The notes under the pieces: generated by a model | The model's input: the letters and a program-made list of their open reading frames with translations, nothing else | What the model was told of the DNA's origin: nothing | Database searches by the model: none | Made by a program: the position numbers and the translations under genes | Source: Zeugodacus cucurbitae | Taxonomy: Eukaryota; Arthropoda; Insecta; Diptera; Tephritidae | Reading direction: 5' to 3' | Length of the DNA stretch: 64,000 nucleotides | Assembly: GCF_028554725.1 (NCBI RefSeq) | Contig: NC_071669.1 | Coordinates: 58,771,001 to 58,835,000, forward strand | In this document: positions 45,749-58,492 of the stretch, piece after piece | Numbering within the stretch: position 1 is the stretch's first letter | How the letters are laid out: every line of letters begins with the position of its first letter

Positions 45749-47270
45749 GTTATATTCGAAGCTTCTCTGATTTATTGTTTAATTAAGTAAGCTCTCACAT
45801 TCAATATTACTTGTGTTTAGCTGGTTATTAATTTACTTTAAATGTTTATATCTTGACTTGGTTATGAGCAAATGAGATTGAGAAACTCCTCAGCACATTT
45901 TGTTGAAATTTAATAATTTTAATTAATTTTATGAATAGTTTTTTTTTAATTTAATAACTTTTTCGGTTATAATTGAGTAAATGATCTCTTAAGAAAGATA
46001 AACGCAAGACGCTTACTACTTTGTTCATTTAATTTTTTATTTCATCTCAAATTTTTCACAAACAGCAACAGAATTCAGTACGACCATTGCAACCACGATT
46101 AACCATAAATACAAATATTGCAAAATTCCACCAATAGCTTATTGCATATCAATAGCGCTATCGGGAATAATCACGGCGTGTGTACTCCTCTAATTCTCAT
46201 TCAGCACACACGCATTGCCATTTTCATTCAATTTTGTTCGGTGTGTTTGGCCAATATGCGGGCGTTGGTAACAGTCGAATGCTGCCACTGATGCAACCAC
46301 ACCAACTACAAATAACGGTGTTCATATGCTTTTGGTGTGCTCATTAGAGTCAAAAAAAGCTTTTACAAATGCGTTTTTGCAAAAACAAAAAAAATACCAG
46401 TTCAATACAACAATTTTGTTAATTTATCATATGAATGTATGCCAGTATCCATTGCCTTTAATGATCTACGACGCCATCAGTCTGTGGTCCATGGAATTTT
46501 TTTAAAGCTGTTATTTGTTGGGATTAACAGAATTTGGAGGATAAAGAAGAAAAATCAAAAGCAAACTATTATATAAAATTTTAAAGATTTTTTATGTGAA
46601 AACTTCATATGAACTTTTGTAGTTTAATTTCTTCCTAGAACACTTTAACCCTCCTGTGAACTCTTGAATTAATTATTTATGTTTTGGGTTAAGTTAAAGG
46701 ATTAACTCTTCTGAAAAATAGTTATGTTCCTTAGATTTTAAAACAAGTTCAAAAGATGAAAAAATTTTTAAATTCTATGAAAATCTTCAAAAAGTGGACC
46801 TGGCATTTAAGGGTTAATTGGACGTATAATTTACTTAATGACGTTACTCTCAGACAAAATATTGCGCTAAGTGCAAAAATCGTTGGAAATTTATTATATA
46901 TATTTATTATACCATATACTGGTTGTATTGAATAAGGTCCATTGAGATATTTTGCATTAAAATCTCTAAACAAGTCTTCAGATATTTTAGTACACATATT
47001 GTAAATCGATATTTCGATCGATATAAAAAGTATTTTCCACTGATATTGTTGCCTTGCTTATGTTTACATATCTACTCAAAGAAAGTGAGTATTTAAACCT
47101 TCTAGACGCTCTCAAATATATACATCTTAACAGAATTAAGGACAAAGCGGCCTCTTGGGTCACTAAAGGGTTAAAAGGGACTCAAAATTATTGCTAACAA
47201 GGCAAAATTCGGAAAAACAGTTTACCTTAGAATTCAGAGAGTTTTGGAGGTTTAGCTATATTAATATGGA
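45749..47270. other. Gene-free AT-rich DNA
   Basis: No gene is supported. Short frames at 46337-46576 (plus) and 46749-46997 (minus) lack domains. A slightly GC-richer patch near 46170-46320 is unassigned. Confidence 0.45.
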
Positions 47271-47274
47271 GAGA

Positions 47275-47700
47275 GTACCGGTAAGGTTGGGTTAAGTTAG
47301 GTTAGGTACGAAGGCTGTTGACTTAAAAAGGAGACCACTTAGACTATTAAAAACAGTCCTTTGTGATGCCATAAAACTCAACATCTTCACGTAAATTTAT
47401 GCATCGACAAAGCGCCTAGAACCTATCACAAATTTGCAGAGGTTTTTAACATCTATATCCGCTAAAATCGCGGCGGTGCCCAAACAAGTGAAATTCAATG
47501 ACTTTTTGCCTAGATCTCACAAAGGCGGGACATTCCAAAAGGAAATGTTGAGAGAATTCTACCTCATCCTCTTCCAAGCAGCTTCTGCAGCTAGCATCCG
47601 GTAAAATTTTTAGTATGACCGCGTAATCCCTATGAAACAATGGCCAGTTAGAACTCCTCTGACTTGGGAATTGATTGACCTGGTTTAGGGATTTACTTTG
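47275..47700 (-). mobile_element. Non-LTR retrotransposon ORF2 tail with CCHC-type motif
   Basis: The minus frame contains DASCRSCLEEDEVEFSQHFL and then LECPAFVRSR. C-x2-C, later H and C, followed by PAFxRxR, is the cysteine/histidine module at the end of jockey/R1-like ORF2 proteins, C-terminal to the RNase H or reverse transcriptase domain. Upstream and downstream frames are broken. GGTTAGGTTAGG-type sequence near 47285-47305 lies beside it. Only the 3' tail of the element is left. Confidence 0.72.
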
Positions 47701-47829
47701 GGCCAGAATGATCTAGCGATGTGAAACCGAATGAACCGTCTACCGGAATAGACCTGAATTTAAACCCGATAAAAGATCAACTTGGCAGTATCCTTAAACA
47801 TTATTTGGGGAATATTTTTATAATAATTT

Positions 47830-50800
47830 GTATGGGTCTTAACGATTCGTTCTCTGAATAATAGGCTTTTTAGGGTTACCTCGATACAATGAAGTAAAAG
47901 TGTATGAATTAAATTTATAATTTTTTAAAAATATCAAATAGAGCAATGTAAGCTCCGAATTTGGTGGTTTATATTTACTATGGGATTAATATTATTGTTT
48001 GTGGATATAAACAAGCCTAACCCCGTTCCATTAAAACACTACGGAACAATTGAATAAGATCATTCTCTTCTAGCTTCTCCACGCCATTTATATTAAATTT
48101 TATATAAACTAAATCGGTTGGCACGTGTCAACATACGAGCAGCTAGCATACTAGTCTAAACGCTAAGATTAATTGCCCACAAATTCACAGTTAATGGGTC
48201 AATTTGCGTTGAAAGAAAACGTGGCCGTCAAAATAATAATATGGCGCTGACCTCTGGCACAGCATGAAGACACAATAACAAACAAAACAGAAAAAAAACT
48301 AACAACAAAGGAAAAAAAAACTAAAAGAGAACACCTCAAAAGATTTGTATTAGACAGAATTAATGACAATGACTAGTGGAACAAATGAGCAATGCCAGCC
48401 AGCCCAAAAGCCATCACTCACAGAATAAGTGTTAATTTTTGTTGTTCAACTTTGTTTTTGTGTTTTGTTTTTCATTTTAATATACAATTGCCACAGTTGG
48501 AGTGCTGCTTTGCGGTCGCTGATGTGCTAATCCATCATTATTAGACGCCTCACTTAGACTTAGACTGGCGCGCATGCGGATGAGCTTGCAGGCGAGTTAA
48601 GTTGTTTATGGAAATTTGTTTGTGATGCAGCAAGCGTCTAAGAATGCGGCAAAAACGCAAACTAGCAGCAGCAACAACAACAACAACAATAACAGTGAAT
48701 TATTGCAATTGATAGTCATTTGTATGAAGAGTTCGTTGCACAGCAGCAGAAGAAGCAGAAGTGGAAGAAGAAACAACAACAAAAACAGTTAACATTCAAG
48801 GTTTTTTTGTTGTTTTTGCTCTGCTAGCAAACGACCTTATGCGGTAGCTCGTAAAATGTGCAGAATAAGAACACCGTTGTGTAGCACTAGCGGCACTTTG
48901 CAGTCGTTAAATGCTGTTTGCCAGCAAAAGCAACAACAAAAAACCTAGAAAAACGCAACGGTTGTGCAATGCTTAGCCAATCGCAAATAAATAGTGGATA
49001 ATTAATAAACACGCTACGTGTCATCGTCATCATCGTCGTCGTAGTCGTCGCGGTGCTGCGCTGTGTTGCGTTGCGAGGCGGAGCAACCGTGCAAAATTGT
49101 GGCAGCGTGAAATTGTCCGCTGAAAGACGGAATACGGAATACTAAGTACTGTGTAGCGTAAAAAACCCGAGACCTTATTGCAGTGCCGCGATTACTTGTA
49201 GTAATCATTACTTATGCTTAGTGTTATGGCAGAATTTATGAGCAATAAATTCGATTGTAGCTGTTATTCGAAAGCAACATACTATGCAATACTAAGTGCA
49301 ACGCTCAAGAATAGATAAATCGTGGTGAATAAGAAAAACCCCAAAGAAAGTGCATACATCCTCTTCGCTGTTAGTATGACTGTAATCGTAAATTGTATTT
49401 TTAAAGATTTTCGTGAAGAAATTCTGAAATGAAGAAAATATAATTTGAATAAATATATATCTTTATGAATCAAAAACGAAGATGTCACTTGGAATTCGAG
49501 GAAAGTGTCTAAGTATGTGAGATTTTATCGATCTTATCAACCCCCTGTAAATTCATTCGAAACTCGGTTTTTTCGAGAAGACTCCTGGTAAGAAACCCTC
49601 GATCCATAATATCTCGAAGAATTCTATTCCATTCTTGAAATTAGTTTTTTCGAGTTAAAAAATGTGGTCGAATGTTCTTCAAAGATAAAATGTTACAGAA
49701 AATTATTTCTCGTGAAATTTTGTGTACCTCAGATGAGACATTTGGTCGAAAAATGAGCCTTAACACATCCCTTTACACCAACAAGCGACAAACCGTATGG
49801 AATTCAACTCAAAAGAACTGCACATATGGATATAGATTCCATAGATAGATATTGTATGAGAAGATGTTTTCTTGAGACGATTTTTTGAAAAAAGTTAAAA
49901 CTTTTGGTTTTGCTTATTTTTGGAGTTACAAAACCATTTACTTCTTAATAAATTTAATCCTGAACAAATAGTCCTCGGCCAGATTAAAATCTAAGTGTGT
50001 TCATATGGAGTAGCCCGACTATTGGAAATCGGTAACAGAAAAAATAAAGTTTGTTTCCTTCGAAGTCAAATATTTCATAATTGAAGTCTTAATTGAAGTT
50101 GTCTTCTCTTTATATCAACCTCGCGCTATTTATAATTGCCATACAAACTCTCCTAATGTTTAAGATATTGGATGAGCTTAGTTGATACACTCTCTCTTTC
50201 CTTCTACTTCACCTCAGTTCTATATCATAAATGTAGTTTCCTCATATCGAAAGGAATATTCAATGGCTGCCAGATTGCGCCTGTGAATGTAGCTGAAAGA
50301 AAACGCTTTGTTATCCATTCTTGCAAATTTACAACTATTATTGCATTACTTATCTTCCTCGGCTTTTTTTTTCATTATAATATATATGTATTAGCCCAAT
50401 TGCTTCCGCCATTTGTCAGAGACTGATATTGCTCAATTTGAGGAGAGACAAACTCACAAGAATATCAAAAAGTCACTAAATAGATTTCACCATAGATGAG
50501 TTTCTATTAGAGACTTGAAACCGCAGAGTACCGGCATTAATGGTATTTGTTGCAAATCTAAGTAGGGCATATGGAATCCAGTGTCTTAAAAGGAGTTTTC
50601 GCATCAATGTACGTCTCATATTTTAATTTTCTATTTCATACAATTTGTATACGTAGCCGTCTATAATTTAATTCATGATTCCAACATTAGTCAGTTATGA
50701 AATGCCGATCTCATTGGCTTAATTCTAATTTTTCGTAATTTTCATTCGATTCTCAGTGCAATGACAAGGCGATTGTGTGGATAAAGATCTTTGATCGATT

Positions 50801-50875
50801 TTTACGATATTGCGGAGCTTTAAGACTCTACCAATGCTTGCAGCTTATGTTTTATAATTATCAAAATATTTTTTA
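47830..50875. other. Gene-free DNA with a CAA/CAG-rich patch
   Basis: No gene is supported. From about 48490 to 49150 the sequence is more GC-rich, with CAGCAGCAACAACAACAACAAC (near 48665), GCAGCAGAAGAAGCAGAAG and a TCATCATCGTCGTCGTAGTCGTCG microsatellite (about 49022-49050). This could be an untranslated exon or enhancer. The minus frame there (49014-49208) ends in a run of D that simply translates the microsatellite. Confidence 0.4.
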
Positions 50876-50877
50876 AG

Positions 50878-51562
50878 AAGTCCCTTCTGCTTTTTTGCTC
50901 TTTATTCAATGCTTTATAAAAAGTGTTGCTGTGATCGGATTTAGTTCAAATATGCGCCGTTTCGTTCGATAATCTGTTTCCATCTAGACGGCAACTTCAT
51001 GATAACCCATTGTGGATGTGCCATCCTTATTTGCGATGAACTCGGACAGCCACTTTTCGCAAGCCTCTTTTGAGTTCAACTTTACACCACCAAGGGCGTT
51101 CGCCATGGACAGGAACAGGTGGTAATCACTTGGCGCTATGTCCGGGCTATATGATGGATGCGACAAAACCTCCTATCCGAGCTCCCGTAGCTTCTGACGA
51201 GTCAGCAACGAAGTGTGTGGCCTGGCGTTGTCCTGGTGGAACACTACACCCTCCTGTTGGCCAATTCTGGACGCTTCTGGTCGATCGCTAGCTTCAAGCG
51301 GACCAGTTGTTCACAGTAGATGGTAGAATTAAGCGTCTGCCCATATGGGAACAGTTTATAGTGGATGATTCCCTTGTTTTTGCGTTTTGGTGACTAATTC
51401 CCATCTCCTGGGCGATGTCACGAAATGCCACATGCTGGTCTAACTCGATGTTTTCCATGATTTGTAAGATGTATAGTATTGCTAGTTCCGAGCTCTGAAG
51501 CGCTTTATACATAGCCGCGAAATTCAAAAGACAAAAAAGCGGAGATATTTACTAACCTAATA
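50878..51562 (-). mobile_element. Decayed DD34D mariner, copy A3 (large internal deletion)
   Basis: The left end resembles copy A2 (CTTCTGCTTTTTTGCTCTTTA) and the right end retains GGAGATATTTACTAACCTAA, a decayed terminal repeat. Minus-strand remnants include SHPSYSPDIAPSDYHLF and GGVKLNSKEACEKWLSEF, then, after a deletion joining 51373 to the start region, MENIELDQHVAFRDIAQEMG. This copy keeps the 3' coding part that A2 lost and lacks the middle that A2 kept. Confidence 0.82.
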
Positions 51563-54500
51563 TCTTTGTTCATATTCCGGATTATAAAAACAAAATGTGT
51601 AAATGTGAAAGCTATTGGGGGACCCTCCGAATGATTATAAGCAGAAATATGTCAGCTATAGGTTAAAATAAGTCAAGAAGGGTTTCTTAACAAGTGATGA
51701 AGAAACTAATTTATGCTCATAACCCCTTCTTTCGGGTTTTCGACGACTTTAATAAAAATAGTAATAAAATCTCGTGCCATCTTTCCAAGAGCGCTTATTT
51801 TTCAATTCCGCAGTGAGACTCTGAAACTGCAATAAAACTTTCTTCAGTTTTTTTTTTTAAGTTGTATGACCCGGAACCTTTATTAAGCACTTTAAGTTTA
51901 TTCACCCAATATTAAACTTGTTAATACTGTGATCAACTACAACACTTTTTTCACAAACCTATGTTGGATATAAAAGTTCGAATTATTATAGCCAATAAAA
52001 ACAAAAAAATACAAAAAGCTACAATAAAGTCAAATAATGAAATGGAATAAATCCATCAAGTCTGCTTATGCTTCTACAACATTTACCACTACTAATTTCC
52101 GCATGTTAGTATTTAAACAATATTTGTAGAACCGATTAAAGACAAAGTTTTTCATGTTTCTCCATTTGCATATAAAATGAAATGTTAAAAAGAAAAAAGT
52201 TATTAGCAAACCGACTTAAGTGTGTAATTTTCACATTTAACCAGTTATTAATGTGAAGGCGGCAGCAAAGCGAAACAAGCATGCATAAATACGAGTACAT
52301 AAACATGGAAGTTGATGTTAGCAAAAAAGCTTGAGCCAAACCGGCGACTGGGCTGGTCTTACTTACTTACTTACTGATGGCAACAAGTTTTCTGTGACAA
52401 CATAATCGGCTTTGCTATAATCAATTGTGTGTTAAATCCTACATACAAACGCAGAGAAATAAAAAATAAGAAAACAGCGTGCATAAAATGTTACAGGCAG
52501 ACATAATTATGTGTACGTGTATGTATGTATGTATGTTGAGTGGCACGTTTATGTCAGCGCAAGCGAACACGATCAGATTTCAAGTTCATGGTCACGAGCT
52601 CATACAAATGTTTATATATTATATGTATGTATGTTCATATGTAGGTATATTTTAGTGGCATTAAGCTGTAATAAAAGTAGTTTGCGTGGGAGTGTAGTAA
52701 GATTTAGAGTCAAGAACACCGAAATCTATAAAAACTGGTTGCAAAAACTATAAACGAAATACGCAATTTAATCCAAAAAAAAATTTGGTTACTTTTAAGT
52801 GGAGCTAGAAAAAAGGAAATCAGTTAGGGGATTATGTTTTATAATGGAATATATTTTTTTTTCAAGTGCTGATAATTTGGAAATAAAGTTTATCTAAAGC
52901 CCTCTTAGGAAATCATAATTGTTTGCGGTAATTATAACAATTTGAAAAAAATCTGCAATCTACGCCTAGATGTAGCCAACGTTTTATATTTCAGTGGAAA
53001 TTCTATAACAAAAATAATTAACAAAAATTAAATACTGTTGAGCAATATAAAGATCAATTTTTGTATGTCAATACGCCTAATTGTAAGCAATATAATAAAA
53101 ATGGGTTTATTTCACTATGTGCCGCCTAAATGTATACTACATTTTTTTGAAATTTTATGTTTTTTTAATAATAATACATTTAAACTGATAATGACAAACA
53201 GTTGCGATTATTTTCAGATTTCGAAGACTTTTATACCCAATATTGTGTAATTTATGTTCCTATAACATTATTTTGACAAGTTCCGAAGTTATTCAGTTTT
53301 AACTATCTTTCTGAAGTGGTCACAGAAAGTTTGGTGGCCACAGATTCTGCAAATAAATATAGATAAGGTCTCACCAAGTTTTTCTCAATCAGTCAAGTTT
53401 GTGAGAAGACCTCTTAAATTTAATTAAGCATAATATATGAGAATGAGAAAGACAACAGTTCCAGTTGATGGAGATCTGTTAAAGTTCACCGGCACTGGAG
53501 TATGAAACATTTGAATTAGAATGCAGTAGACATTAACCTAAATACTTCCAGGAAAGAGAGACTGAGATTAATTGTGTGAAGGCAAATATGGGGCATTCTC
53601 TGGAAAAAAGCCACTTGAAAAAAAAGTTCTTTATTTTCTTTGGCAATGATATATCTTATAGTACATGTAAAACCTAAAATAAAACATATGGTTTTAGGTC
53701 TGTGTAACGCGGGGTTGCCATATTATAAGGGGCCAAAGTTTTTTGTTAAAAAATTTTTCGAACCGCCATAACTTTAAAGCTAATGAACAGATTTTAAAAC
53801 ACCATGTGACTTTTTTGTACAGAATTTCTCAAACTTTAAAACTGTGTATCGTAAAAATTTTTAAAATTAAAATTTCATATTTCATAGCAAAAAAAGAATT
53901 TTTTTTCTTTTTATTTTTAACAATTTATGCCCACGGCGATTTTTTTTTCGAAAATATCTTAAAATGTTTCTTATTTCATCATCTTTTTACCCCCAAATGG
54001 GGATTTTGGGACAGCAATATTTGTATGAGCTACAAATAAAAAACCAACTCAGAACATGATGAAAAATCATTGATTTATGCACTATTATTATCAGAATTTA
54101 GCGTAACCCAGGATTAACGACGTGGACGTAGCAGACATTTAATCCCTTTTTGTTTTTTTTTTATTTTTTAATTTTTTTGTATTTTTCAAATTTTTTTTTT
54201 GTTTTTGTTTTGTATTTAAAATTATCACGTACTTGAATCTAATCTACTCATAAGTCCTAGGAGATTCAACTAAACTCAATCGGATAAGAAAAATTAGTTT
54301 TTTTTTTCATTTTTGGCATCAGGAAATCTTTTTCTAGATTTTCGGAGAAAATATACAGAAATTTTTGAAAAAAAAGTTTCAATTCGGCCCAGGATAATTA
54401 TGTAATCTAAAAGCTGTAGACATTTCATTGAAATCTACTGAGCGGATTTCAAGTTACAGTTGTCACCAGTTCAAAAAACATAGTTTTGAGAAAACCACAT

Positions 54501-57420
54501 TTAAAGTTTCACACTAGCGTGTTGGAGTGCCCGAGCGCTCTTTGTTATTTGTCGAATAATTACTTGAAAAATAATTATCAGATCTACTTCAAATTGTCAG
54601 AGAATATTTTTAAGATAGTACACTTGGACCAAGTTTCGACAAATTAATGTATTCTTAGGTTCAAAAAGCAACAGTTGGTCCAACTGAATGGACTTATATT
54701 TCGTTTAAATTTGTTAGGTTATCGTAATTGCCTCAAAATTACTACAATGCTTTAAGTAATTGTTTCAAAACTAAGGGAACAATTTCAGTTATGGATTAAA
54801 AATTAATTTTCGTGCGTTTTTTGGAGAGTTTTCTTCTAAGATTTACTACCTTCACATCATTTCATGAATTACAATGATATTATTTTATAACTTTTAATAT
54901 ATTTCGTGGACATTAGTGATCCCGTAAGGTAAAGATTTTCTATAAAATTAAATTACAAACAATATATGAATATATGAACAAATTTTTTTTATAAAAAATA
55001 ATTTCTAATATTAATGAAAAATACATGAGCGTTGCTAAAAAAATTTGCTAATGATGTAAAAATGCAAATATTTATACAAATAAACAAAAACAAACGACTT
55101 CTCCTAGAGCATAAAGTAGAGTATGCATTTTTCTATTTTTCCAGTTTGTTTAGCGTGCTACCGCCTTTTTTTCAGCCACTCGTTGAACGACAAACGTCGA
55201 CGAGTACTTGCCAGGGCAGCTGTCAACTCAAGTGCGCGCCAACTTGTGGCAAATTAATTGAATGCTTTTGATTTCATTAAGCATTTTTTTCCACAAAAAT
55301 GTTTGCTTGAATAACTTGACAAACACACAATTTTTTTTGCGCGAGACTGACATCACCAACAGGTTGCTGGGTAACATTAAAAAAAGAAAAAATTAAAAGA
55401 AAAATAAAAATAGAAACACAGAGTTTCGCTAGAATAAACATTGTCAAGAATAATAAAGAATGGAGTTTCACTTCTACTACGTTTCAGAGTTAATGACATG
55501 CTATTTCGAGTTTACTTCTAACGCCATAAAGCTAGCATGACACTTTTTTATTGTTGTTGTTGTCATAAATAAAGCTACATGAACTTGTACTGTGTTCATT
55601 TATTTGGCAAATCGTACTAGTTCTGACACCTTAAAGCTAAAATCTGAAGAAGTTTACGACTTCCGGTGTGGCTTTGTGTGGCGCTGTGGGCCCAGCAAGG
55701 GCACATCACTTTTATGGTTTTAATTAAAACTGGTGTATGCCAATGTATATATGTATATTTACACAGTAGTTAATGTGGCTTTGCATAAATTATAGCGAAA
55801 TACATATTATATAATCAGCATTCCAGCTATTCTTCTATGGCTCTTTTGTAATACATTTCAACTTGCTATACTTTGCTTTAATTTATTGTCACTTTTTGTT
55901 GTAATTTATAGTTAAATTGTTGCTATGGTAATGAAGTTTACATTGTTCATGTTGCCCACCAGCTAAAAGTAGGAATAAATATTAAAAAAAAATAATACTA
56001 AACTTCAGACAAAAGTCTTCAAGTCGTTTGATATTTGCTATTCTGTACTATAACTCGTCTTATAAATCTGTTGCGCTTGAAAGAGTTCTGGTTTCGCCAC
56101 ACTGATCCGCCAGATGTTGTTGGTTTTAGTATCTGGTGTAAGTCTTACACCGACAAATATATATACTAGCGTTTAAAATGTATAAAAAGTGCTACTGTTT
56201 CTTTAAATTTGCAAAACTGTATATTAGGGTGGTACTTAAAAATTTCAAATCAAAAAGTTTTTCGGTATCCCTAACTATGGTAAATCTATAATATAAAGGT
56301 TAGTGATGCCAGATAGGAAAATCTGAACCAGTTAGAGATTGTTAAGACTTTTATAAAGCGATTTGAGACCACTTAACCTTTGACCTTCGGATTAAAAATT
56401 TCTTCTAAGTCCACTCGGCTACATAGTATCTCCAATTGGAAGAAAATGATAGTCAGATAAGTGATATATTCGACTATAATATCATCTGTAATGTAAGGTT
56501 ATTTAGAAAATGTGCTGCAAAATTATTATTTTTAGATTTAAGGATAACCCTCATAAATTTTGAAATACCTACCATTAATTATAGTTATATGAAAGTAAAT
56601 TAATGTAAGAAATTTTCAACGATATTTTATATTGTTTGAAATATTACTGGATAATTTATGGAACCACTTCCATAATGAGTTTTAGTCGCTTAAAAATGCC
56701 TCGAGTTGCGAAATAATTGTTCAATATGCTGAATAAATGTCTGTGTAACTGATGTAGACGTGCTTCATCGATGTTTGGTTGGCTGACAGAATACTGCTTA
56801 TACAAAATAATACTACATGGATATTATTAAAGAAGAAAACTAACTTCGGAGTTGGAGATAGTAAGCGAGAATATTGCATGATTATTGGAGTAATTCTTTA
56901 TTACAACTTTGATGTTTGTTTTCCATAATTTTCATGAGAGAATTGAAAGCAAAGTAAAATGAAATTCATATCTTTAGCTCTTTTAACTGATTTGTCTAAT
57001 AATTCTGATATATTCACCCGATATGGTTGCTCTAAGAACAATATAAGAAATACACCCTATTGAGAGTGTCGGCTGGCAGTAGAAAAGACTCCAGTAAATG
57101 GAGTCGATTATATTTTAATTAAGATTAAATTAGATCGACAAAATTAAGAAAATTTCTAACGATTGAGAAATAGGTGTGGATAAATGAGAGATCACAGTCC
57201 ATGGTTGAGCGATTGATCGAGACTAACAATAGCATCGGTAGTCGAAAATCTCTCAGTTGTCAATTATCTATTGCCAGTCAACACTCGTAATAGGGGTGAC
57301 AGTTTCTGATTTTTATTTTAAAAGCTGGGTCTTTTGAATATCAAAATAATTAAGATTTCTAAAAAATCTTCACTGGGTGATTTAAAAAATATTATAAATT
57401 TTTTTTTAAATATAAAAAAT
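51563..57420. other. Gene-free AT-rich DNA
   Basis: No host gene is supported over almost 6 kb. Microsatellites (TATG)n occur near 52515-52535 and (CTTA)n near 52358-52375. The stretch 53700-54120 (GCGGGGTTGCCATATTATAAGG at its start, GCGTAACCCAGGATTAACG at its end) could be an unidentified repeat. A slightly GC-richer patch lies near 55170-55260. Open frames here show the F/I/K/N bias of the background. Confidence 0.45.
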
Positions 57421-57424
57421 ACTA

Positions 57425-58492
57425 TTTTTATACTCTCACAACAAAGTTGCTACGATAATTTGAAAAAAAAATGAGATATCTTAATGAAACTTGGAACACA
57501 TATTCCTTGACACCCTGAGGAGGTTTGTTTTGAAAATGGGCGACCATTGCCACGCCCACAAAATGGCGAAAACCCAGAACCTATAAACCGTCATAACTAA
57601 GGCATAAATGAAGTTGTGAAAGTAAAATTTGTTAGAGAGGATCACATTAGGGAGGTGCATATTTGGATGTACTCTTTTTTGGCGAGTGGGCGGGGTGTGA
57701 AAGAAATCGGATAATAACCATGCCCACCTCACATACAAAGGTTATGTTGAAAATTACTAAACAGAAGAAATGGCAGAAAGGACTGCACTCAGATTTTTTT
57801 TTACAAAATGGCAAATAGGCGTGGCGCCGCCTACTTATTGGTCAAAAACCATATCTCAGGAACTACTCGACCGATTCGAATGAAATTCCGTATATAATAT
57901 TTTCTTGACAACCTAAAAACACGGATGAAAAATGGGCGAAATCGGCTCGCAAGCACGCCTACTTCCCATATAACTATAATATAGACATTAGGAACCAATG
58001 AAGATAATGAAGGAAATACAACTTGTGTAAAATTGTCGAAATCGGATATCGAACATGAAGAACTCAGTGAATAATGGTAATTTTTCACCAAAAATATAAG
58101 TAAATCTCTCAGATATTTTAATATAATTCAGAGAGAATCTTTTTCTTTTTCTTTAAAAATTAAAATCGGGTCATAATTTTTCCGAGATCCCATATTCCTA
58201 ATTATAGGCTTTTCAAAAATACGATCGGTTTTATAAATCGTTTAATATGCGATATATCTTAGCAAAATTAAGCGTTCGATATATTTTATCTTGTTGGTGA
58301 AAATGAGTAAAATCGGTTCAGGAATTACCTCAGCCTTCATATACTATATATGATGATTTACGTTATTCTATTGGACTCTATGCCGAATATATGGGTTGAA
58401 TTGTGTTATCTTTATAAAATTACATCAATAAATTGCAAGAGTATAAAATGTTCGGTTGCACCCGAACTTAGCCTTTCCTTACTTGTTTTATT
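57425..58492 (-). mobile_element. Non-coding ~1-kb dispersed repeat with terminal hairpin, copy R2 (longest)
   Basis: In reverse orientation to R1: it begins TTTTTATACTCTCACAACAAAG and ends GAGTATAAAATGTTCGGTTGCACCCGAACTTAGCCTTTCC-TTACTTGT. The hairpin stem GTTCGG/CCGAAC is identical to R1. Shared internal landmarks include GAGTTCTTCATGTTCGATATC, CGATTTCGCCCAT, TCGAGTAGTTC(C/T)TGAGATATGG, GCCACGCC and ATCCAAATATGC. It retains about 265 bases near the hairpin end that R1 lacks. No conserved frame is present. Confidence 0.72.

Noticed and set aside
49014..49208. Minus-strand ORF ending in a run of aspartates
   Set aside because: The aspartate run is a translation of a TCG/TCA microsatellite, and the rest has no domain.
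53700..54120. Possible inverted-repeat element (GTAACGCGGGGTT ... AACCCAGGATTAACG)
   Set aside because: The two ends match too poorly as inverted repeats, so it was not called as a mobile element.
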